This document shows, piece by piece, positions 36,820 to 49,788 of a DNA stretch of 64,000 nucleotides (positions are counted from its first letter, which is position 1; every line of letters begins with the position of its first letter). The notes beneath the pieces were generated by a model. That model saw nothing but the letters and a program-made list of their open reading frames with translations. It had not been told where the DNA came from and made no database searches. The translations under genes and the position numbers were made by a program. This stretch comes from Azolla caroliniana (taxonomy: Eukaryota; Polypodiophyta): positions 19,034,001 to 19,098,000 of the forward strand of contig JBHGNT010000011.1 of the NCBI GenBank assembly GCA_043228905.1, given 5' to 3'.

Positions 36820-36871
<52 letters not shown>

Positions 36872-36980
36872 GTTGCCCTTCTTATACTTGCTCCCCTATT
36901 GCTCCTCGTTCAATTTGCCCATGCATAGGAACGGGAAATGTAATAAAACAAGACAACATCCATCGCCTCGAAACTAATTA
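35703..36980. repeat. Purine-rich and TGTA microsatellite region upstream of the BPP-like gene
   Basis: This is the 5' flank of the minus-strand gene. It holds a (ttc)n run at 35864-35895, (ga)n runs at 36138-36180 and in blocks to 36400, a G-rich patch at 36410-36460, imperfect (tgta)n between about 36540 and 36765, and (ct)n at 36821-36867. As read by the gene, the leader side would be CT-rich. Open frames in this interval are microsatellite translations. Confidence 0.7.
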
Positions 36981-39900
36981 GAGCTCCTCCCATCCGCACA
37001 TCCCCGTGAATTGTACCACAACCATCTCCTTTTCATTTAATTTGCCTGAGCTCCTTGCCTTCTCTTGACGTAGGTTACCTACGCTTGGCCACACTCCCCC
37101 ACATATGGTAAATAGGATCATCTCCTTTTGATTGAATTTGCCTAACTTTGTCAACTTTCCTCGAGTAAGGGCAAAGTTGTTCCCATCTTTGTTGGTCACA
37201 CTTCTTGTGTACTAACATTTGCATTTGTGGATAGGGTGGATGTATTGATTTGGGCACCTTTGTCACTTTGGTACCACGCATGTTCTCATAATGATTCCAT
37301 GACACCTAAAACTTAATTATCAAGTGAATATTGGATCAAGCAACACTTGATAACTATCACGTTCTGTTATAAACATTAGGATCACAAATCAAAGTTCCCA
37401 AACAATGGCACCAATTCAATCATGTGCATTACACCTCACAAAAAAGTTGGGAAACTATCAACTAGGTTAATATAGTATTTGTAATCAAATATGTTTATAG
37501 GTTATGTCATGGATATTTCATAGAAGAGCATCGATTGATGTTGAGAAACATGGCATTGTACACTTGCCTCATTAATCCGAAATCACACTTGTTAAAATTC
37601 TACCTCTGATAAGTTACCATTACAAACTATAAATAAGCCCGTTGCATGGGAAGATCAAAATCACATAGATGATCTTAAAAGAAGATATCATATAATATGT
37701 ACACTTCTCTAGAAAAATTAATTTGTTTTGGAAAAACAATCCTTTCCCTATAGGATATATGTGTGTTTTGAAAATGAAAACTCCATCCCTAAGATTGCCG
37801 TGTTCTCAACCATTTTATTTTTATCTTTTCACATCTCATTACCATGCATGTAGTCGCCCGCCCTCTCTTTAAATTGGCCCGTGATTCTTAGAAAATGAAA
37901 ACTACCATGACAGTAAAAAAAACACGAGTTTAAATACATATATATCATGTTTGATTGTTTGTGAGTTGAAACCTTCACTTAGAATTTACATAGTCTTGGT
38001 TCTTATTGTGTAAAAAACACATTGGAATTCTTTTCTAACAGACCTTTATTTTTATCAGCACCATCAAGAACTTTGATATCCTCCTTGTTTCTCGTATCAA
38101 GTCATTCTTTAATGTATCGTGGCAAACAAGCTATCATGAACCAAAGTCTTGAGCGTGGAGAACATACACAACAATTAGCTTTGTGTACAAACTACATTTT
38201 GCTTTTTTTACTTTGAGGCTATGGTTCAACGTAATAGTACCTAACTTAATATTTAATGGAAAGCCAAGTCAATATGTTTTTGTCACTTACCTCACTATTC
38301 ACTAGACTTTTGCTATTCATGTCTAATTGGGAACAACTATGTATGTGCAATCCTATGTTGATCTCGACAACTAAGGAGTTGCAAGTTTTCGAATTTATTG
38401 AATTGCAAGTAGGAGTCATGTATGTAAAAAGGGCTAAATCCATGGTGTGATACAACTAGGTAAATTTCTCAAGCTATGAATGCAATTATCTTCATATACA
38501 CACGCATTGTGAAATTGTAGCCCAAATAGAATTAGCTATGAGAACCACGTGGATGAACATGTCAACCAAGGAAGGTAGATTTATATCCCAACGCACTCAT
38601 CAAGGATGTTTACTTCATGGCGCCATTATCCATACGACAACCTTGAACACAAAAGTCTTGCAAGTTGCAAACCAACAATAATGAAATGGGCATCCATGAT
38701 ACCACAATGAATCCATACTATAAACGAGATCAATGAAGATAAAAACACCTCATGGTTCTACAAGAAATTAGTTACATACACTCTAGATATCTCCTCCTTT
38801 TTTAAGTTATAGCTATCATCTTAAATAATTACATTAAATTCTAACTATATAATGTGAAGTTTGAACATACTTTCCTAACACTTTTGAACATTATATAAAG
38901 TTAGAGCTCGTTGGACATGGACAAGCAAGGGGCATAAAATCTCATCTATTGTCTTAATTCAAAGATTAGGTTATCGATAGAGAAACATTTGTCGTGAACT
39001 TGATGCAGATCTAAACCCAAGGCGTCAATAATCACATGCTCCATAATCAAACAATGGATATTTAGAATACAAGATTAAAACGACGACAAGAGAAAATACA
39101 AGTGTGATTTACATGTGGGTGAGATTTTGCTTCTCTTGTCGTGAACATTGTTCTATTATTCTTTTATCCATTTGTATCTCTCTATTACCTTATCTTTGTC
39201 TCTCTATTATTATCGTCTTATGTCCATTACGCACTGATTGGAGCAAAGGCTTCTTCTACTACGTGGTAGTTTAGTACTAGACTATTGCATATGGATAGGT
39301 AAATATTTTTTTAGGGCCCATACGAGGGTAGGTAGATGATGGGAGGGATAAAGAGAGGGGAGGCAACCTCAATTCAAAGCTTTATGATGCACGTCCCACG
39401 CCAACACACTCATGCATACAACACACACATGGACTGTTGAAATTCAATGTAACATATTATCTCAAACTTTGTACAATTATCCTTTCTCTTTTGTTTATGT
39501 ATCAAGTGTCAATCTACATAACTCGAATACTTTTCACTGTCGTTGACTTGACATGTATAGTAGGCTCCTCTAGCCACATGGATCGCAATATTTATGCATG
39601 TATGAATGTGCATGGTAGTAAGAGGTGTTCATGTAAAATAATATGGGTTTATATTTTTTAGACATATCATTGATAATATTGTAAATGTTTGCATCAGAAT
39701 TAAATGTGTGAAATACACAATTTGGTCAATAGACCATAGTTATTATGCAAATTAATATAGAAAAAGCTTTCAATGAGTTGATAATGTTGAGATTGGGATT
39801 TTGGCCCAAAATGTTAAATGCCATATTGGTCATACAAAGAAAGTTAAAGTTCACGTATTATTGATAGGTATCTAGTTGATTATTGGACATTATTCAAATA

Positions 39901-42900
39901 AGTAAGACAAGATTGTCCACTATGTGCCATATATATGTTATTCCCACACATTTTTTTCTTCTACACATGGACAATTTGGCTGCAATTCGCCCTTTTAAGG
40001 GTTACAAATGTCCACTCATTATCATTTCTCTTTGCAAGATTACGTGGACAATATATTTCTTTGTGTCTCATAGTGATCTCCACAATATGTGCAATGTTAT
40101 GGATGCTTTATTGCTATAGACATTGTAGTAGGGTTGCTAAACATGTGTGATTGACACCAACAGTTGTGCTTAGAAGAGGACATTAATCTAGATACAATGT
40201 TTAGACATTGGGCCATCCATTAGCATAAAACATCACAAATAACAAAATAGATGAAACATCATTGCATAAAGTAAGATGAAACGTAAGTTATTGACAATTT
40301 GCAGCATGAACACTAAATTTAAGATTGAGAACATCACACTCAACATGGTCACTTGGGAGATTTGATGTCTTCATAAATCATTCTCAACATATTGTAGACA
40401 ATTGTACTTTGGTTAGTGCATCCATTATCTCCTTTCTTGGCTCTAACTTCACAATTGTTTGGGCACTTCTCTCCGTTGAGGTGTGGCTCCTATAGGTTGA
40501 ACCCTTGTCTCTATTGAAGCCATTGCAATTGAATGAAACTCTTCATTCCATTGGTGTTGCATAACAAAACAATCATGCACCCTCTTCATTGTGGCCTAGT
40601 ATGGGTTACGATCGTCTTCCAATAGGGTTCCCAAGTTACACACACCCTTTACATCCACCTATTTAAGGAATTCAAAGAACCTTATTCCTATCTAGTATAG
40701 TTCTATCTATGGTTGAAATACACATGAACATTGTCTTCAACTCTTCAAGTTGGGTGTCACACTCATTCCCTTCCATAAGGACCCTACCCAATCCATTAGA
40801 TATTTCTTTGTTCTTTCTAGAATTGTCAATATCGTATTCTTCGAATAATGCGACTTCCAAAGTTTCCAAACTTGGGTTGACGGGTTGAAGCTCTTGGATG
40901 TGGGCTTATAGATCTTTCATCAACAATCTTACAAAATTGTTAATCTTCCTTATTTCAAAGATTCCTCTCATTTCCATTTCACCTTTATATACTTTTAGGA
41001 AACAAGAGACGTTCCTCCTATTTGCATAACTAGTTATCTCTATTGTTTTCTTCATGGTCTTGCCAAGGTCGACTACGACATCTCTCTCTTGACTGTTTTA
41101 TTCCATCGTTGTTGTCATCACCTAGGTGAAGTCATCAACTTGGTTTGACAAGAAACCCATCTCCTCCTACCGCTCCTTCCTGTTGTTTGCCTAAGATATC
41201 ACGAGAGTCCATTTTGGCATAGTTTCTCTTGTAGTTATCCATGGAAATGTGCATGCAAGTCAACACACAAGCATGCTCTTGAAAATCACATGAATATGTA
41301 AATATATGCTTTTTGTCATGTTTGAGAATGAATGTATACATATGAGTAGGTGTTGGTGTAGATGTGTTCATATAAAATGTATGTGTGTTATATGTTTAAT
41401 GTGTGAATATTGTATGTGTATGTATAAACGGAGTGTGAATGTGTGCATATGCGTATATGTTTCTGAAAAAACATGTGGTGGCCATGGCATTCAAATTCTT
41501 TACTTGAAATTGACATGATCATGCTTTGCTCCCATTCTAGACGACAAAATCATGACACTACATTCACACAATCTTCCATCAATTCGTTTTCCATGAATTC
41601 AATTGTATAAATGAAGTTGATTTTTTCTTCCAATGCATTTGAGCACAACTTTGTACATCAATATGTTTTTGTGGGTTTTCACCTAGTCTTCAAGTCTTCC
41701 ATTGGTAATGTAAAGCATTACCAAAGTAAACACTATCCAAAGCGTTACAATAGGATAAATAGCTCGAGGTTGTGAATGTGTCTTGCTACCTCTAGAAAAG
41801 GTTTCACATACATTGGCTCTATTACAACATTGATTTATATGTAGATGAAGGTCCAAAATATAACATATATCGATATGAGAGCTTGGATAGTAATTTTCTT
41901 ATAATATATCATGACACATTGTTCAATTAAATGCTTCTGAAGTATTTAATTGATAGTCAATGTAATCCCCAAACCAACGCTTTTCAACATTGATGTCAAT
42001 TTTAACTATGGAACTTTCACTAGAGTCCAACAATCTTATGACATCCTCGCTTGCCAGCTGGAATTTTTAATATGATTGCATGTTTATTCACAAATTACTT
42101 ACCTAAGTGCATAGTTCATGACATGGAATCACTCTCATAATTTACGATGGAAAACTCATGTGTACTTAACATAGATTCTAAAAGTGTTTGGCAACACTTT
42201 TGTACATTGAAAGTGTCATTGTTGATGTATTATGTAAACATTCCACTTTTCAACATAATTCCTAATTTATAGGTATAGATGACATGGCCGAGAAGAGAGT
42301 GCATAAAACGAGTCGCTTACTTTTGTTTTTACCCAAAAAAGTGTTTCCAAATATATGTGATGTATGTTTACGTGATGGAGTATAATGTAATGTGTGTCTG
42401 TATATGTTTAATTGCATGCGCATTATCTATTCTCCATGCAATAGTTATAATATGAAATTCACAAACACCCATGCAACATTATTAAGTTTTTTATCTGAGC
42501 TTGAGTTCCTCGAGAAGGTTCATCCCATTATAGTATGAGGCTTTTTAACCATGTACATTTATAACCCAACTTGGTATGAGGTTTGGATGCGGCATGCCCT
42601 CTAAGAAAAGGAGATTATCACGTTTGGCCCTCATAAATTTATATACACTCATAACATATCTTTACTAGGATTTCTAAATGGAGTTGAATTCCTCAAGTAG
42701 GTTTGACTAAGTTGGTCTAGGGTCTTGGGTGACCTCAAGGATCAAGTGATCAATACTTCAAGCCCTTAGAAGCATTATAACTAAGACTAGTGCCACATTC
42801 TTTTCCGTATTCCCTTTGTTATTAATTGCTTCTTGTACACCGTACTTTTCCTTACATACATACACTTCAATGGAGTTATAATTGTATACCAAAGTTGTTC

Positions 42901-43610
42901 GTTGAGGCCATATTGACATCCTAATACATACATGTGACATGAGTAGGAATGAATGTTGATTGTTTTATAAGCCTACTAACATTAGTTATAATAACTAAAG
43001 TGAATCTTAATTTGACCACTCCCAATGTTAACCTAACAAAGAAATGTACTTAACACTTGAATTAAAGGGCATGAAAGACCACACATAGGGACAAAACACA
43101 CTTTGACCAAGCCTTAATCAACCATGCTCGATACAAGAAGCTTAAGCACTTAAAAGTGAAGACTTGCAACATGGTGTATATTGAACACACAATTTAGGTA
43201 TTGATGTACATGCCCATAGTTGTGATGTGGCCAATCCAATGGCAGAAAATAAAGAATAAGGGGGAAAGAGGAAAGCCCCAAAAGGTAAATAAGTATGAAA
43301 AGAAAATAATAACAAAAAAATTATTGCCAAATGGTTAAGGCTATAAATTATGGGAGAAAGGGTACAAAGTTTGAGTCTTAGGGTTTTCTACTCCCTAAGT
43401 GTTATAGACTTCCCACATCCACTTGGGTGGTCATAATTTTTTTCTGACCACTCAATTTTGTTAGAAATCTGCCTATAAAATATTCCTTTGTCCCATATGC
43501 CATGAAACTCCGATCGTTGTAACTCTGCTTGTTGCGTATTACCTTTTGTGTTATCTAAAGAACTTATAAGATTTTTGCACAATCTCTATCCAAATACCTA
43601 TAAATTATTT
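36981..43610. other. Large gene-free, repeat-derived stretch
   Basis: About 6.6 kb of AT-rich sequence without an intact gene. Two related blocks near 37020-37055 and 37108-37145 share catctccttttna-ttgaatttgcct, suggesting an old local duplication. Apart from the ORF relic at 40410-41130 I could not assign any part to a known element family by eye. Confidence 0.4.
40410..41130 (-). pseudogene. Unidentified broken ORF, possibly element-derived
   Basis: The minus strand reads in pieces like a once-coding sequence. One stretch gives SYANRRNVSCFLKVYKGEME; after a stop it continues into the 65-codon frame ending at 40672 (ETLEVALFEEYDIDNSRKNK, then DTQLEELKTMFMC). Charged helical composition over several hundred bases is unusual for random AT-rich DNA. 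I do not recognise the family; a retroelement-associated ORF is one possibility. Confidence 0.25.
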
Positions 43611-43614
43611 GGTC

Positions 43615-44215
43615 AAGGCAATGTGAGAACCTTAGCTCTCCTAATTGTGTAGAATGCCCACATGCATTAGAATCAATACGACATGCTCTGTGGGATTGCC
43701 CAACGTCCCATCGAATATGGCAAGGGGTTGGCCGCTTGTTGCAATTATGCTAGGTGCAAGGCTCAATCAAGTGGGGAAATATATGTTGGCTATCATGGCA
43801 GACTGCAGTTGGTAGATATGAGCATTAGGAGGAGGGGATGACTTTGGTGATAAAAGCACAAGAGGTCTCAAGAGGTGTTGGAATTGATCAGTCCAATAAC
43901 TCTTTGGATAACGATGTAGACGAGTCTTCGCCAACCAAATCGCACATCCAACAAGGTTATTGCAAGAGATATGGAGTGAAATTGTAGCCACTCTAAAGAG
44001 CCAATACGATGGCCTCAAGGGCGGATTTGATGGAGTTGAAAGACAACAAATAGCCTTTATCCAACAATCGTCGTCCTCTCCCTTTCTTGAGTCAGTGGGC
44101 ATCCACATAAGATGGAACTATCGCGTCCCTACAGGGATTTGTACATAATCCTCTCATTTGTAAAATTTTATAACTAATGGAAGGAGTTTTTTTTGGAAAA
44201 AAAAAAAAGAAATAA
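43615..44215 (+). pseudogene. 3' end of a decayed LINE (non-LTR retrotransposon)
   Basis: With frameshifts, this strand encodes the C-terminal zinc-binding region of plant LINE reverse transcriptases: CVECPHALESIRHALWDCPT followed by SHRIWQGVGRLL. Further on, in another frame, is ELISPITLWITM, then LQEIWSEIVATLKSQYDGLK. An A-rich tail (ggaaaaaaaaaaaagaaata, about 44197-44216) follows. The order C-x2-C, H, C-rich motif, then a helical tail and poly(A) is characteristic. The copy is 5'-truncated or too diverged to follow upstream. Confidence 0.65.
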
Positions 44216-44547
44216 AGAAATTTGGCCAGACCTGTTGGTAACATTTCTAAATACCTTCAAAGATTTGTCCTTGTAAATATACGAAATTGTGATACTACTT
44301 ATCAATTTCCATATTTAGGTTTACCAATCTTTATTTATGGATTCAAGGTATATTTTCTTTTTGCATTAGACCGGGTCTAATATAAAGAGCATTTGCAACA
44401 TCCTCTTGTTCATATGATGTTGGTTGACCTTTACCACACCCCATGTATACACCGCTCGAGGATATACTGGTATTAATAATGTTATGATTCTTTTCCATAT
44501 TTCCATCACAACTCCACAAACAATGCTCAGTAGTCTCCACTACATTT

Positions 44548-44983
44548 AACAATCGGCAATGGTTCGGTTCGGTTCGAGAGGGTCAAAATCAAACCTTTAA
44601 ATTTTTTTGAAATTGTTAAACCGAACCATTAAAAGAATTTCAAACCATTAAGCCATTAAACCGTTAAAACCGCGGTTTCATTGTTCGGTTTCAGTTTTCA
44701 ACTTAGGTCAGAATTCAAAATTCAAAATTCAAAATTTTAAAAATGGTAAATTTTTTCCAAAATGTGAGAATAAGGCATGAAACTGAAAAGATTGTTTAAA
44801 AATAGTTTTTAAATTAAAAAATAAATAATAAATAACGTTAAACCATTTTAACCGCAGTTTCTAACAGTTCAAACCGAACCGAATCATTAAAAAAAAACCC
44901 GAAAATGGAATTGAACCAAACCATTTAAATTGTTAAGCCACAATTTCACGTTTCGGTTCAAACCGAACCATTGCTGATTGTTA
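44548..44983. mobile_element. Non-autonomous TIR element (MITE-like), copy 2
   Basis: 436 bp bounded by inverted ends: the left end reads aacaatcggcaatggttcgg and the inverted right end reads taacaatcagcaatggttcg. A perfect 9-bp direct repeat, actacattt, flanks it (44539-44547 and 44984-44992). Its core, read in reverse, matches copy 1 at 9251-9697, for example attctcacatttt and gaattttgaattntgaccta. There is no open frame. The 9-bp duplication points to a Mutator-like origin, but the ends are too diverged to be sure. Confidence 0.8.
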
Positions 44984-44992
44984 ACTACATTT

Positions 44993-46503
44993 GTAAAAAA
45001 AGGACACGTATTGTCTGCATTCACCCCTTTTCTACACCCATTAAGTGGTACCTTACCTAACAAATAGCAAACATTGGTACAATTGATCGAAGGCCCTAGT
45101 CTAGGAAGAAGAAGAAGCTCAAATCATACTCATAAATGATCAAATAACCAAGCCAGAAACTCAAAATGTTTGACAAATTAGTGGTTCACTTTGGTTCCAT
45201 CACAGTGTGTTTGAATCTCTTATCTTATGCATTTGCTCTTTGTTTTGTCGGATATGTTAGATATAATCAATTATCAACCCCAATGTCTCCATTTTTTCCC
45301 ACATGTATTCTTATAGTGCACATTTTGTGATAACTCTAACGTGCTCTTTTCTTGACCATGGTCCACAATTAATTTAAATGAGAATTTGCACAAGATATTT
45401 GAAGTATAAATGATATTAAATTTTTTATTAGTACGCCCTCTTGATTCACAACCCCGACCTCTCTTCAGATTCCACAATAGTTTTGCCTTTTTTATGATTC
45501 GATAGGCTCTCTCACCCCCCCCGCCCCCCCACCACTTGCATGCTCATCTTCTCTATCATAACCTGCACCTTTGCATTCATTCATTACTTAATCTCCTATG
45601 GAGTCCAAGTTAGACTCAAAACCTTAACCTCCCACTCATAGTTCAAGCTCTTACTAATTGAGCTAAGACTTTTTAACACACCCTTGCTCTATCATTCAAC
45701 CTTTATGATATTCCTAGTTTAACTTATTTCATCCTATATGCTTCCCACATCACGACGACATTACACTACTTCAACTCTTGGAAAATTGGGTGTGAGTTAG
45801 GGTAGGGTGACAAACCCATACAAGCAATATCCAACAATAAAGAATAAGAACACCCACCCAACACACAATTGTCTGTCTTGCTCAAGATTGTTCAAACTCA
45901 CTTATTAGTATAGAGACAAGAAGTTGTCATCTAACCACCCAAGACCTTATGCCACATTCATGTCACTAGGCATAAACCATGTATGAAAAAGCCCAAAGAG
46001 AGGTAAAGTTGTAAGTTCCCACAAACTCCTATTTCAACAATCTTAGGCCGTATTACTTCTCCGAGATGTGGGTGTGAATTCTGACCAAGGTAGCGAGCAA
46101 TGCATTACGAAAAGGCATCTCCTACAATAAGGAAGGGGCGACACAAAATCTGGGACTGCCAGACTCAACGTTCGACGTAGGAGTCTTGCTCGAGATGGTT
46201 TTTTGGCCACATGCATATTGGGCCTTTAGCTGGGGGAGAGTTGAGGTCCGTGATTACACACGTTGCTTTGCGTATGATGGTATTGCCCACATGGACACCC
46301 ATAGGTGTGAACATGGATGGGAGGCCATTATGAAGCCCATTTGGGTGGACATTTATTAAGCTTCTTTCTCGAGATAAAAGAACAAATAATACAGGAACCG
46401 CAATTTCTGTCCTTCCCTACGAGAAGTGTCTCTCACCTTATCCATAGCTTGCCATAATCTGCGTTGGGACACTCCTCTCTGTCTCTCTGAGTTTTCTTTA
46501 CCC
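44993..46503. other. Gene-free stretch and presumed promoter of plastid bL9
   Basis: No coding region is seen. C-rich patches (accccccccgccccccc near 45517-45532) and AT-rich sequence dominate. The last 200 bp before the ATG at 46504 are presumably the promoter and leader of the ribosomal protein gene; I see no specific site. Confidence 0.35.
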
Positions 46504-49500
46504 ATGGCGGGACTCGCTTCCGCGCCTTGCCTCTCCTCCTCTGCTGCTTCTCTTCAAGGATCACCTCTTCTCCAGGTAAATAAATAAACCCATATATTCT
46601 TCGGAGGTTGTGAAGCCATTTTGTTTTTCGTAAATTGAATGTGATTCTTATGTGTATAGTTTACGACGTGGATTTTCTAGGGTTCTAAAGAACTCTTCCG
46701 ACAGGTTTGTTATCATAAAACACGTAATGATTGCAAGAATTTGAGATCCAAACTTAGGGTTTGAGAACATTTTTTTCCTCATAGTTTGAATGTAATCGTT
46801 ATCATGAGTCATGCGCATAACATTATGAAATGGAAGCCCAATTTTGGTTTTCATATAAATTTGAGAGAGAATACGTTATGAATCATGTATTAATAATATG
46901 GGTTTGGACCCCACGTTAGTGGTGTATAAATCAATTTCCATTTCCATAGATCAATGGATTCTTTTTGTAAATAATGTATGTATAATAGCATGAAATTGAA
47001 GCTCAGTTTAATTGATGAGAGGCGGCTCCTGCTAAAGTCAATGTTGTTTTAGATGCAAAGAAAAAGAGGATACACTACTTTCCTTCTTCTTGAGTTATCA
47101 CAAATATATTACATCCTTCATTCGTATGGATTGGTAGGATGCTATTATGTGGAAAATAGAACTACGTTTTTTAAAATATAAAAAGGGCTATAGTGTGGAA
47201 ACTGACCTCGGGTGGTCTGTTGGTATACAAAAGGCTATCGTTTGAAAAAGTTCTAAGGTTTATTGGTATGTTAGGGGAAAGAGGATTTGAACTCTTGATA
47301 CCTGAGTGCACAGGTAACTATATTGCCAACTTGTATTTGAGTTGTATTCATGAGTATTTTGTATATTCAACTAGGAAAGGCCAATTAAGAGATGTGAGAC
47401 ATGGAATCACCCTATTAAGATTACAAAGATAAGGGTGGATAGGTGGCACAATGCGACATCACTATTGTATTGTATATAACAGGCTTGCACATTGCATTTG
47501 TTAAGAAATGATTAGTAGTCATTTCATTTTGATACATTACTTTCTATATAACAATATTACTAATATCAGCCCGCAAGCCTAACCCTCACTATATAACCTT
47601 AGAAGCCTGTGCGAGAAACACAACTTCGTGTTTGTAACCTTCAACGGTGCTCTTTCAAGATTTAATGTTTATTTTTTTAGTCAAAGTAGTTTTTTTCGTT
47701 TTTCTACTTCATAATCTACCTAAGATTCAGCTTGGTTCAGAAGTCATGGAAGGAAGCATTAGGAATGGGCCCGATCCTGACATAGTGGCAAAGGGTTGGC
47801 TGCAAGTAAAATTAGGGACAGTAGCTTAGGCTTTGAAACAGTAAATTATTTGATCCAAAGTTGTTTCGTGACAAACAAATCCTTCATATATTTTTAACCA
47901 GTGATCCCAATCCCAGGTAAAGATTTTTCTAGGTATCCTCTTTTAGTCATTGATTCCCTGTGAACACTACTAATGTTTAATATTCTCTAATACAATTTTG
48001 CAAGAGAGGTGTAATTGGACCTTGGTTTTGTAGCAGCAATTTAAATATTCTTGCTCAAAAGAGGTTTTTCCTTATATGGTGTTTCAAATCTTTGCAATAA
48101 GCCTATCCCCACTAACATGTCCATAGCCATACAGATTTAGCTTATAGTATCCAGACTAGTGTGAAAGCCCCATAACAAGAATTGGATCTCCAACAAGTTA
48201 ATGCAGTTGGAGGGAAGTTAACGAGTTATATGGGGGCACATAGAGTGCATACACTCTTATTGTCACAACCTATTATCTTAGTAGCAATAGGTTTGAATAA
48301 TGGATGAGGAATTTAGGAGTTTCAATGCTTTTCTTGAAAGTAAAAAAAAAAAGGCTATTCAAAAACATTGCATCGTAATTCATTGGCCTTCCTTTTCACA
48401 GCCTGGATCATTTAACTTGTCTTCTAATATTGGTGATGTTCAAAAAAGGTTCGAGATAGTAGCCCAGAAGAAAACACAGAAGAGGTTTCAGGTGACTTTT
48501 GTTTTTCTGAGAACATATAAAAAGGTCTCATGACTAGCCAGATTTTTTTATTCTTGAATAACTCATTGAGCTTTGTGACTTTGTTATTAGATTGTTTTGA
48601 AAGAGGATGTCACATACCTTGGTAAGACGGGCGACCTTTTGGCTGTGAAGCCTGGATATTTCCGGAACTTTCTTTATCCATATGGCAAAGCACAAGTTGC
48701 CACACCAGAGTTTCTCAAGTAAGTCTATGAACAAGAAAGTATATTGATATAATATTCCCTATACTACTATTATGTATTAGTATTTAGTTGTTTATTCAAA
48801 AGTTGCATATCTTATGATTTTTATCAGACAAATCAGGCTTGAACAAGAAAAGAAAGAAGCTGAAAAACGGAAAGTAAGTACCTTTAGGTTGTATTTTATG
48901 TGAACTCTATGATGATCTCTTTTTACAGTAGTTCGAAACATTGAAAGAGCGTGAATGCTTATTGTATGTAATACAAGGTGGAACCAACCTGTAGTGTGTG
49001 TGATCTTCCCGTGTCCAGCTTAATGTGAAAGTCCCCTTCCCCCCCATCCCCCCCCCCACACCCCCTAGTACTAAGAGGTCCATCCATGTAAAGATGCATC
49101 CAAATGCTACAGATCCAAGCTTTTATTAGTAGGAGGTCTTTTACACTAGGATGGACACCGTTGGCATCCACATGATGTTGAGGGGAATAATAAACAACAT
49201 GAGTATTTGTTGAGACCCTTGTGTTCATCATCATTTCCCAAGGACCATGGGTTTGTGAAATATTTACGGAATTTTCATTAATCCATGAAATTATTATGTA
49301 TACAGATTAAAGAAGATGCTGAGTCTGATGCTCTCATGTTTAAGACGATTGGCGTCTTCAATTGTCGTCGGAAGATTGGAAAGGGAAAGCAAATTTTCGG
49401 GACGTAAGGCTGTCAGTTATGAAACTTTACGTTTTCATGTAATGTAACTGTCAGAAAATTTACTATCTTTTTGTTGCCCATTTGACAGTGTCACATCACA

Positions 49501-49788
49501 AGACTTGGTCGATATAATCCAATCACAAACAAATAGGTACATGCTCTTTTTCTTTCGAGATATCATTGTTAGATGCCAATGTTTGTAATATTGTGTTCTT
49601 TGCAAACATTGGAATTTTCTTGCTCATCAAATTTTTTATATCTTCTTGTTTATGAACAAAATGTTAGGGTTTTTGACAAGAGGGATGTGACATTACCTGA
49701 GATAAGGGAGATTGGGGAGTATATAGCAGAGATAAAGTTGCATCCAGAAGTTACAGCCACTGTGAGGCTAAATGTGATACCTAATTAA
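46504..49788 (+). CDS. RPL9: Plastid 50S ribosomal protein L9 (bL9c), nuclear encoded
   Basis: Seven exons (46504-46575, 48402-48491, 48591-48718, 48828-48873, 49306-49403, 49489-49536, 49668-49788) with GT/AG borders encode 200 residues; Arabidopsis has about 197. Residues 1 to ~45 are a Ser/Ala-rich plastid transit peptide ([20 protein letters not shown]). The mature part begins near KKTQKRFQ and shows the bL9 N-terminal RNA-binding domain, [20 protein letters not shown] (61-80) then FLYPYGKA. A charged connecting helix ([20 protein letters not shown]) and the C-terminal domain follow: [20 protein letters not shown], then [20 protein letters not shown]. bL9 binds 23S rRNA at the base of the L1 stalk. 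Exon 1 codes only transit peptide and is separated by a 1.8-kb intron. The alignment is complete, with no break. Confidence 0.92.

Noticed and set aside
36312-36981. Several open frames rich in Tyr-Val-Cys-Met or Leu-Ser
   Set aside because: They are translations of TGTA, GA and CT microsatellites.
43960-44148. 62-codon frame starting LQEIWSEIVATLK read as a small gene
   Set aside because: It is the C-terminal tail of the LINE relic, followed by its A-rich end.
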